From assembly GCA_913776195.1 (NCBI GenBank), contig CAJYMH010000010.1:1-64000 (forward strand): a DNA stretch of 64,000 bases. The letters are read 5' to 3'. Numbering within the stretch: the stretch's first letter is position 1; each line of letters opens with the position of its first letter. Source of the stretch: an uncultured Caulobacter sp. Its GTDB lineage: Bacteria > Pseudomonadota > Alphaproteobacteria > Caulobacterales > Caulobacteraceae. Below the pieces are notes generated by a model that saw nothing but the letters and a program-made list of their open reading frames with translations, had not been told where the DNA came from and did not search any database. This document shows, piece after piece, positions 54,292-62,600 of this stretch. The translations under genes and the position numbers were made by a program.

Positions 54292-56694
54292 GTGCTCAAA
54301 GTTCTGACGTGCCTCACCACCGAGCATGATTTCCGGCTCGTCGTGGTCGCAGCGGTCGTCTGCTTCTCGGCATGCCTGACGGCGTTCCGGCTGTTTTCGC
54401 GCATCCGTGGCTCCCAGGGAATGGTCCGCGCCGCATGGCTGCTGTTGACCGGCCTGGTGGCGGGCTCCGGCGTCTGGGCCACCCACTTCATCGCCATGCT
54501 CGCCTACCAGCCGGGCCTTCCCACCGGTTACGAGCCGATGGGCACCCTGGCGTCGCTGATGATCGCGGTGGTGTTCATCGGCGGCGGCTTCGCGGTGGGC
54601 GCGGCGCGGCGCGACAGCGACAACCAGGTGGCCGGCGGCGTGCTGATCGGGCTTGGCGTCGCGGCCATGCACTATGAAGGCATGTCGGCCTTCGAAACCC
54701 AGGGCCAGCTGATCTGGGAGCACGCCACCGTCGGGGCGTCGGTCCTGTTCGGCGTCGTCGGCGCCGTGGCCGCTTTACTGGTGGCGGGCCGAGCCCGCAG
54801 CCTGAGCCGCCAGCTTATGGCCGGCAGCCTGTTCGCCACCGGCGTCTGCGCGCTGCATTTCACCGGCATGGCGGCCATCACCATCATCCCCGATCCGGCC
54901 GTTGTTGTTCCGGCCCAGCTGCTGTCGGGCGGGGTCCTGACCTTCGCCGTCACCGGCATCACCGGCATGATCGTGCTGGGCGGACTGGGAGCGGTGGTCA
55001 TCGAATCCCAGACCAACCGCTCGGCCGTGGAGCGTATCCGCCGCCTGGCCAACGCCGCCTATGAAGGCCTCGCAGTGGTCGAGGACGGGCGCCTGAACGA
55101 CGCCAACGCCGCCTTCTGCGAGCTGATCGGCGCCCCGCTGAGCGAAATCCAGGGGCTGCGGGTCGAGGGCGAACTGCTCGTCTTCGACATGGGCGCGGTC
55201 CCCGGCATCGGGCATCGCCGCGAGGCGCTGTTGCGCCCCCGGGACGGTTCGCCCGAGATTCCGGTGGAGGTGTTCGCGCGCCTGCTCGACGACGGCCGCC
55301 GCAATGAGACCAGCGGCCTGACGGTCCTGGCCATCCGCGACCTGCGCGAGCGCCGCTCCGCGGAGGAGAAAATCCGCTATCTGGCCGAGCATGACGGTCT
55401 GACGGGCCTGCCGAACCGTCACGCCCTGCAGACGCGGTTTTCCGCCGCCCTGGATCGGGTGGAGGCTTCTGGCGAGGGCCTGGCGCTGCTGTGCCTGGAC
55501 CTGGACAATTTCAAGGACGCCAACGACCTGCATGGGCACGCCGCAGGCGACGCCCTGCTGGTGGAGGCGGCGCAGCGCCTATCGAGCGTGCTGCCCGCAC
55601 CGTCTTTCGCCGCCCGCCTGGGCGGCGACGAGTTCGTGATCGTGCAGATCGGCGGACGCGATCAGCCGGCGGCCGCCGCCGAACTGGCCGCCCGCGTCCT
55701 GGACGTCATGCGCAAGCCCTTCAGCTATGAGGGCCACGAGTTGTCGCTCGGCGTCAGCATCGGGGTCAGCCTCTGCCCCGACGACGGCCGCACCGCCGCC
55801 GCCCTGATGGCCAACGCCGACATGGCCCTGTATCGGGCCAAGGAGGGCGGCCGCGACCGCTATCGCTTCTTCAAGCGCGAGATGGATGAGACGATCCGCG
55901 AGCGCCGCAATCTGGCGCGCGAGCTGAAGGCCGCCATCCAGGCCGAAGAGCTGATGGTCTACTACCAGCCCCAGGCTCGCACGTCCGACGGCGAGGTCTG
56001 CGGCTTCGAGGCGCTGGTGCGCTGGAACCACCCGATACGGGGCATGATCCCGCCCATCGAGTTCATCCCGATCGCGGAGGAAAGCGGGCTGATCGAGGCG
56101 CTCGGCGCGTTCGTCCTCAACCGAGCCTGCGCCGACGCCATCGCCTGGGAGCGTCCGTTGAATGTGGCGGTGAACCTGTCGCCGCTGCAGCTGAACCAGC
56201 CCGGCCTGTCGGCCATGGTCCACGGGGTGCTGATCAATTCCGGCCTGTCGCCGCAGCGGCTGGAGCTGGAGGTCACCGAAAGCGCCCTGTTCAAGGACTA
56301 CCAGCGCGCCCTCGACAACCTGCGCCAGCTGAAGGCCCTGGGGGTGCGCATCGCCATGGACGACTTCGGCACCGGCTATTCGTCCCTTTCGACCCTGCAG
56401 TCCTTCCCCTTCGACAAGCTCAAGATCGACAAGAGCTTCGTGGAAAGCATCCATCGCCACGATCGGGCCACGGCCATCGTGAAGGCGGTGCTGAGCCTCG
56501 GCCGCAGCCTGGACATCCCGGTGGTCGCCGAGGGCGTGGAGACCGGCGAGCAGCTGGCTTTCCTGCGTGGTGAGAACTGCGCCGAAGTGCAGGGCTACGC
56601 CATCGGCCGTCCGGCGCCGGTGCACACCCTGAGCAACTGGACCAACCCGTTGGCTCGCAAGGCTGCGCCGCGTCGCCGCCGCACCGCCGCCTGA
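54292..56694 (+). CDS. MHYT-PAS-GGDEF-EAL cyclic-di-GMP signalling protein
   Basis: An 800-residue membrane protein. The first ~240 residues form an MHYT sensor with about seven membrane segments and the repeated signature THFIAM, MHYEGM and LHFTGM, which is proposed to bind copper or sense gases such as NO or O2. A PAS-like segment follows (about residues 250-360), then GGDEF (intact, ARLGGDEF near 444) and EAL (EALVRW near 573; DDFGTGYSSL, VVAEGVET). Both catalytic motifs look active. No RxxD inhibitory site precedes GGDEF. Start is a GTG at 54292. Confidence 0.93.
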   Translation: MLKVLTCLTTEHDFRLVVVAAVVCFSACLTAFRLFSRIRGSQGMVRAAWLLLTGLVAGSGVWATHFIAMLAYQPGLPTGYEPMGTLASLMIAVVFIGGGFAVGAARRDSDNQVAGGVLIGLGVAAMHYEGMSAFETQGQLIWEHATVGASVLFGVVGAVAALLVAGRARSLSRQLMAGSLFATGVCALHFTGMAAITIIPDPAVVVPAQLLSGGVLTFAVTGITGMIVLGGLGAVVIESQTNRSAVERIRRLANAAYEGLAVVEDGRLNDANAAFCELIGAPLSEIQGLRVEGELLVFDMGAVPGIGHRREALLRPRDGSPEIPVEVFARLLDDGRRNETSGLTVLAIRDLRERRSAEEKIRYLAEHDGLTGLPNRHALQTRFSAALDRVEASGEGLALLCLDLDNFKDANDLHGHAAGDALLVEAAQRLSSVLPAPSFAARLGGDEFVIVQIGGRDQPAAAAELAARVLDVMRKPFSYEGHELSLGVSIGVSLCPDDGRTAAALMANADMALYRAKEGGRDRYRFFKREMDETIRERRNLARELKAAIQAEELMVYYQPQARTSDGEVCGFEALVRWNHPIRGMIPPIEFIPIAEESGLIEALGAFVLNRACADAIAWERPLNVAVNLSPLQLNQPGLSAMVHGVLINSGLSPQRLELEVTESALFKDYQRALDNLRQLKALGVRIAMDDFGTGYSSLSTLQSFPFDKLKIDKSFVESIHRHDRATAIVKAVLSLGRSLDIPVVAEGVETGEQLAFLRGENCAEVQGYAIGRPAPVHTLSNWTNPLARKAAPRRRRTAA

Positions 56695-56792
56695 GCACGA
56701 TCGGACCAGGCGCGGCCATCAGCCGCTTTCGCGCGCATCCCATCCTGGGTTAGTGTGCTGACGGGACAGGGGTGGCCCACGTGGAGTGAGCT

Positions 56793-58208
56793 ATGCCCGT
56801 TTTCGGACCCGCCAAGTGGGATTCCGCTCAGTACGGTGTCGGCGCGACCGTCACCTGGAGTTTCGCCGAAGGCGCCCTTGGCGGCCTGCCGTCCGGCTAC
56901 ACCAGCATGACGCCGATCGCCGCGGGCTTCCGCGCCTTGGTCCAGGCCGCCTTCGACGCCTGGGAGGCGGTGGCCAACATCGACTTTGTCTGGGTGGCCG
57001 ACGCGTCTAACGTCAATATCCGGATCGGGGACGCGCCGATCGACGGACGGCCCGGCGCGGGGCAGGGGTCCACCCTGGCCACGGCGCAGTTCTGGTATCG
57101 CGGCGGCGAGATGAGCGTCGCCCAGGTCTATTTCGACGTCGACGCCTATGACCGGGGCAACTTCTACAGCACCGCCGTTCATGAGATCGGCCACGCCATC
57201 GGACTGGAGCACACCACGATCCAGAACGCGGTGATGTACCCGCAGATCACCAGCGCCAATCGTGACGGCGTTCTCACTTCGGATGACCTCGCCGGCATCC
57301 AGACGCTCTACGGCGCCAAGGCCGCTTCCGGGGCCAGCGCTACGGTCAGTGTGCTGCAGGCGAGCTTCGAGCATGTGCTGCGGGTGAACCCGGCCACGGC
57401 GCCCGCGACGCTTGTCCTGTCCGATGGCGCAGTCGTTTCCAATCCCATGAAGGCCTTCGCGGATCTGCTGCCCGGCATGGCGGCGCAGATCGACCGCGGC
57501 GCCCTGAGTCTCGCCGACGCCCGCGCCCAGATCGCCGGCTGGGCCGACACGACCACTTCGGTGGCCAATCTTTCCTATGATTTCTTCACCGGCCGCACGC
57601 CCCGCGAAGACGGCCTGGACTTTCTGGTCAACAGCGGCGGGAACGCCAATGACCTGAACGACCCCTACTATGCGCGGTTCAATATGGAGAACCGCTACAT
57701 CAACTTCGCCGTGAACCTGGGAAAGCTGGGGGAGGGGCGAGCCGATTTCGCTGACGACTATGGCGGTCTCAACCTGCGGCAGGCGACGGCGAAGGCCTAT
57801 GGGGAGATATTCGGGATCGGGGCCACCGACGCCAAGGTCTCCGCCCTTCTGACCGGGACCCGCATAGACTACTTCATCAGCTATGGCGGCGACGGTCAGA
57901 ACGGGACCGGGACCAAGGCGGCCATGGTCGGCTGGCTGCTGGCCGAGGCGCAAAAGGCCGACGAGGGTCCCTATGTGACGGCTAACAACCGCTTCCTCAT
58001 CGACCTGGCGCAGGACGGCGTCGCCCAGTTCAATGTTCACCTGCCCGCGGCCTATGGCGCTTCCGCGCTGGTCGAGGGTTCCGGTAATCTGGAGATGCAC
58101 GCCGAATCCTACTGGAGCAATCCGCAGCTTGACCTGGAGCTCGGGAGCCAAGCTGAGCCTTGGGGCGTTGTGCGGAACCAGGCTGTCGAATACGCCGAGC
58201 TGGTCTGA
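56793..58208 (+). CDS. Matrixin-type metalloprotease with RsaA-like surface-anchor domain
   Basis: A 471-residue protein without an N-terminal signal. Residues 1-175 form a matrixin/serralysin-type zinc protease with HEIGHAIGLEH (residues 130-140) and the Met-turn AVMYPQ. Residues ~215-420 resemble the N-terminal LPS-anchor domain of the Caulobacter S-layer protein RsaA: YDFFTGRTPREDGLDFLV, NDLNDPYYARFNMENRYINF, and IDYFISYGG. A C-terminal part of ~50 residues follows. Absence of a signal suggests type I secretion via a C-terminal signal, as for RsaA and serralysins. Start ATG after GGAGTGAG. The RsaA match is from memory. Confidence 0.82.
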   Translation: MPVFGPAKWDSAQYGVGATVTWSFAEGALGGLPSGYTSMTPIAAGFRALVQAAFDAWEAVANIDFVWVADASNVNIRIGDAPIDGRPGAGQGSTLATAQFWYRGGEMSVAQVYFDVDAYDRGNFYSTAVHEIGHAIGLEHTTIQNAVMYPQITSANRDGVLTSDDLAGIQTLYGAKAASGASATVSVLQASFEHVLRVNPATAPATLVLSDGAVVSNPMKAFADLLPGMAAQIDRGALSLADARAQIAGWADTTTSVANLSYDFFTGRTPREDGLDFLVNSGGNANDLNDPYYARFNMENRYINFAVNLGKLGEGRADFADDYGGLNLRQATAKAYGEIFGIGATDAKVSALLTGTRIDYFISYGGDGQNGTGTKAAMVGWLLAEAQKADEGPYVTANNRFLIDLAQDGVAQFNVHLPAAYGASALVEGSGNLEMHAESYWSNPQLDLELGSQAEPWGVVRNQAVEYAELV

Positions 58209-58271
58209 AGCTTCGCCATTGACGGAGCGCGGGTCGGGCCGGACATTCGCCGGCCGTAAATTGGACCCGTC

Positions 58272-59387
58272 ATGGCCGCACAGCCCGTCACCTCGCGTAC
58301 CTCGCTGATCATCATCGCCGCTGTGGCGGTGGGCTTCACGCTCTACTTCCTTCGCGGCATCCTCACGCCGCTCGCCCTGGCGATGTTCCTGGCCGTGATG
58401 ATCGACGGCTTCGCCCGGTTGCTGAAGGACCGCATCCCCGGCTTTCCGGCGCGGGCGGCCATGCCGGCGGCGGTCGTCTTCTCCATCCTATTCCTGGGTC
58501 TGACCCTGTGGTTCGTGGCCGCCAACGCCGCGGGTTTCGTGAACCAGCTGGTCAACTACGGGCCGCGCATCGACGGTCGGATCGCACAAGGGGCGGATTT
58601 CCTGGGCGTCGCCGCCCCGCCGCCCGTGCGCGAACTGATCGGGCGCTTCAATCCGGCCCGCTACATCGGCGCCGTGGCCGGCGGGTTCCAGAACTTCGCC
58701 TCGGACGCGGTGTTCGTGCTGATCTATCTCGGCTTCATCATCGCCTCGCGCCAGGGCTTCCAGCAAAAGGCCAAGGCGCTGTTCCCGGACGAGGCGGAGC
58801 GTCAGGAGGCGGGCAAGACCTTCGACCGCATCCGCAGCGGCGTGGAGCGCTATCTGTGGATTCAGACCGTCACCGGTCTGATGATCGCCTTCGGCTCGTG
58901 GATCGCTATGGCTGCGGTCGGGTTGGACAGCGCCCTGTTCTGGGCCTTCCTGATCTTCCTGGCCTCCTACATCCCCATCGTCGGCGGCGTGATCGGCGTG
59001 GCCCTGCCGCCCGTCTTCGCCCTGGTCCAGTTCGAGACCTGGTGGCAGGCGTTCCTGCTGCTGGGCATCCTGCAGGGGGTGCAGTTCGTGGTCGGCAATG
59101 TGGTCCAGCCGCGCATGCAGGGCGACAGCCTCAACATGGATCCGGTGGTGGTGCTGCTGGCCCTGGCCTTCTGGAGCCTGGTCTGGGGTTTGCCGGGCGC
59201 GTTCCTGTCCACGCCGCTGGCGGTCATGACCATGGTTATCCTGGCGCAGTTCGAAGGCGGGCGGCGCGTCGCGATCCTGCTTTCGGCGGACGGCGACCCC
59301 CTGGGCATGGATGATCGGCCGGTCAAAAGCCCCCGGAAACGGGCCGCCGCCGCCCGGAAAAATTCACCCGCAAAACCTTCTTCCTGA
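58272..59387 (+). CDS. AI-2E/PerM-family transporter
   Basis: A 371-residue polytopic membrane protein of the AI-2 exporter-like family (PerM, YdiK): SLIIIAAVAVGFTLYFLRGILTPLALAM, then PPVRELIGRFNPARYIG and FLIFLASYIPIVGGVIGVALPPVFAL near the end. About eight membrane segments and a basic cytoplasmic tail (KSPRKRAAAARKNS). Family members have been linked to autoinducer export or Na+/H+ antiport; substrate unknown. ATG at 58272. It is separated from the protease gene by 63 bp. Confidence 0.88.
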   Translation: MAAQPVTSRTSLIIIAAVAVGFTLYFLRGILTPLALAMFLAVMIDGFARLLKDRIPGFPARAAMPAAVVFSILFLGLTLWFVAANAAGFVNQLVNYGPRIDGRIAQGADFLGVAAPPPVRELIGRFNPARYIGAVAGGFQNFASDAVFVLIYLGFIIASRQGFQQKAKALFPDEAERQEAGKTFDRIRSGVERYLWIQTVTGLMIAFGSWIAMAAVGLDSALFWAFLIFLASYIPIVGGVIGVALPPVFALVQFETWWQAFLLLGILQGVQFVVGNVVQPRMQGDSLNMDPVVVLLALAFWSLVWGLPGAFLSTPLAVMTMVILAQFEGGRRVAILLSADGDPLGMDDRPVKSPRKRAAAARKNSPAKPSS

Positions 59388-59677
59388 GGGGGCTTTAATC
59401 TCTGTCTGGTCTCCCTATCTAGAGATCATCGGACGATCCCCCAGGTCCGAAACGCGGATCGGCGAAAACCGCCGAAACCGCTCAAGGCGACGCCATTTCC
59501 CCCATGGCGAGCCGTTGCGCCGCCGGATTTCCCCCATCCGGCGGCGCTTTCGCGTTCACAACGTCGCAAATCCCGATTTTTTCCAAATGAGGGGTTGTCT
59601 CCCCTCCCGTGTCGGGGTTGATCCCTTCTGAACGCGGGCAAGCGCGCCCGCGGGAGGAATAAAAACGGGGTTACCCT
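59388..59677 (+). other. Structured 290-bp region upstream of gdhZ
   Basis: No protein gene. Four successive hairpins occur between 59491 and 59652: CGCCAT-TTCCCCC-ATGGCG, GCGCCGCCGGAT-TTCCCCC-ATCCGGCGGCGC, GAGGGG-TTGTCT-CCCCTC and CGCGGGC-AAGCGC-GCCCGCG; the last stops just before the GGAGG of gdhZ. The first two share the same loop. It may encode a small RNA or act as a gdhZ leader. Confidence 0.6.
59517..59550 (+). terminator. Strong hairpin, possible terminator
   Basis: Perfect 12-bp stem GCGCCGCCGGAT/ATCCGGCGGCGC with loop TTCCCCC, followed by TTT. It could end the permease transcript (130 bases after its stop) or a short upstream RNA. Its loop is the same as in the preceding smaller hairpin at 59491-59509. 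Confidence 0.65.
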
Positions 59678-62600
59678 ATGAGCGGCGCAAAAGTCCGCCC
59701 GTCAGTCGCAGCTGACTTCGAATCTGATGCCTTGAAGAAGGCGTTCTCCGCGCAACTTGGCGCGGCGGCGCCCTCCGCCGAGGGTTTCCTGATCCAGGTG
59801 ATCGATGATTGCGCCCCCGACGAACTTGTCGGGATGAGCGAAGGCGATCTCGCCGCCATCCTCGCCGACTTCTGGCGCTTCGCCAGCACGGACGGCCTGA
59901 CCGATCCGGCCATCCGACTGCGCCGCGCCGCCGGCGAAGGCGGCCGCGACCTGGGCTACGACCTGCTGGAGATCGTCCAGCCCGACCGCCCGTTCCTGGT
60001 CGATTCCATCATGGGCGAGATCGCCGATCTCGGCTTCGCCGTCCGCGCCATGTTCCACCCGGTGGCCGAGCTGGCGGGCGTCCGCCGCTCGATGATCCAG
60101 GTGCACCTCGATCCGGTGGGCGAGGACCGCGAAGACGCCCTGGTCGCCGCCATCCACGCCACCTTGGCCGACGTGAAGGCGGCGGTGGAGGATTTCGCCG
60201 GCATGCGCGCCCTGATGCGCCGAACGGTGGAGGAGCTTCGCGCCGCCCCGGCCCCGGAATCAGCCGCCGAGCGTGAAGAGCTGATCGCTTTCCTGTCCTG
60301 GCTCGAGAGCGACCATTTCGTTTTCCTGGGCGCCCGCACCTACGAATATCCGCGCACCGCCGACGGCGGCTATGCGGCTGAAGAGCCGCTGTACCAACCG
60401 GAAGACAGCCTGGGCGTCCTGCGCGACCAGTCGCGCGCCGTCCTGCGGCGCGCCAGCGAGCCGGCCATCCTGTCGGCCCAGTTGCGCAAGCACCTAGAGG
60501 TCGGCGACCCGGTGGTGGTGGCCAAGTCCAACCTGCGCTCGCGCGTCCACCGCCACGCCTATATGGACTATGTGGGGGTCAAGCGTTACGGCGCGGACGG
60601 CAAGCCGTCGGGCGAGATCCGCTTCGTCGGCCTGTTCACCGCCGAGGGCTATGAGGCGCCCGCGCACGAAGTGCCGCTGATCCGCCGCAAGATCGCCGGC
60701 GTCACCCAGCGCGCGGGCTTCGCCCCTGGCAGCCACAACGCCAAGCGTCTTCGCAACATCGTCGAAACCTATCCGCGGGACGAACTGTTCCAGATGGGCG
60801 AGGACGAGCTCCTCGCCATCGCGCTGGGTGTTTTGCACCTTTACGATCGGCCGCGCGTGCGCTTGTTCGCCCGCCGCGACCCGTTCGACCGCTTCGTGTC
60901 GATCTTGCTGTTCGTGCCGCGCGACCGTTACGACTCAGGCGTCCGCGCCCGGGCCGGCGACATTCTGGCCCAGGCCTTCGGGGGTCGGGTCTCGGCCTAC
61001 TATCCCAGCTTTTCCGACGCGCCCCTGGCGCGGGTTCACTACATCATCGGCGTGGCGCCGGGCGAACATCCCAGCCCGGATCTTTCGGCGGTGGAGGCCC
61101 AGATCGCCGAAACCGCCCGCACGTGGGAGGACCGCTTCGAGGCGGCCGCCCGCGACGGCGGCGTGGCTCGCGGGACGGTGGGCGAGACCCTGGCCCGTTA
61201 CGCCAGCGCCTTTTCGCCGGGCTATCGCGACGAGAACGACGCCGCCGAAGCCCTGGCCGACATGGCGGTGATCGAGGACATGTCCGCTGACGAGCCGGTC
61301 CGCATCCGCGCCTTCCGCAAGCCTACCGACACGCCGCTGCAGTTCCGCTTCAAGCTGTACCGCCCGCGCGAGGCGGCCCCGCTGGCCAATGTCCTGCCGA
61401 TCCTTGAGCACATGGGCCTGAAAGCCCTGATCGAGGAAGGCAACAAGGTCACGCCGATCGGCCCCGACGGCGAGGCTCGCCCGGTCTGGGTGCATGAATT
61501 CCTGCTGCAGGACGATCAGGGCGAGCACCTGCTGTTCGCGGACGCCCGCGCCCCGTTCGAGGCGGCCTTCACGGCGGTCTGGACCGGCCAGACCGAAAGC
61601 GACGGGTTCAACCGCCTGGTGCTGGAGCTTGGCATATCCTGGCGCGAGGCGGCCCTGATCCGGGCCTTGGCCAAGTACCGCCAGCAGAGCGGGCTTGATC
61701 CGAGCCAGGCCGTCCAGGAAGAGGCGCTCAGCGCCCACCCCGGCGTCGCCCGCCTGATCCTCGATCTGTTCCGCACCAAGTTCGACCCGGCCCTCGCACC
61801 GGACGCCGAGGCCCGCGAGACCCAGGCCCAGTCGATCATGGCCCAGGTGGTCGAGGCCCTTCAGGCCGTGGCCAGCCTGGATCACGACCGCGTCCTGCGC
61901 CGCCTGGCCCTGCTCGTCGGGGCGGTGAAGCGCACCAACTTCTACCAGCAGGACGCCGACGGCGCGCCCAAGCCCCACATCAGCTTCAAGGTCGCCAGCC
62001 GCGAGCTGGACGACCTGCCGGCGCCCAAGCCCTATCGCGAGATCTTCGTCTGGGCCCCCCATGTGGAGGGCGTCCACCTGCGCTTCGGCCCGGTGGCGCG
62101 CGGCGGCCTGCGCTGGTCCGACCGTCGCGACGACTTCCGCACCGAAGTGCTGGGCCTGGTGAAGGCGCAGCAGGTGAAGAACGCCGTCATCGTGCCGGTG
62201 GGCTCCAAGGGCGGCTTCTATCCCAAGGCCCTGCCGCGCGGGGGGACCCCGGACGAGACCCGCGCCGCGGCCATCGTCGCCTACAAGACCTTCCTGTCCG
62301 GCCTTCTGGACATCACTGACAACCTGGGGGCAGACGGCGAGGTCATCCGCCCGGCCGGCGTCATCGCCCATGACGGGGACGATCCCTATCTGGTCGTCGC
62401 CGCCGACAAGGGTACGGCGACCTTCTCGGACATCGCCAACGGCCTGGCCGACGACTACGGCTTCTGGCTCGGCGACGCCTTCGCCTCGGGCGGGTCGGTG
62501 GGCTACGACCACAAGGTCATGGGCATCACCGCGCGCGGCGCGTGGGAGGCGGTGAAGCGCCATTTCCGCGAGCTGGGCAAGGACATCCAGACCGAGCCCT

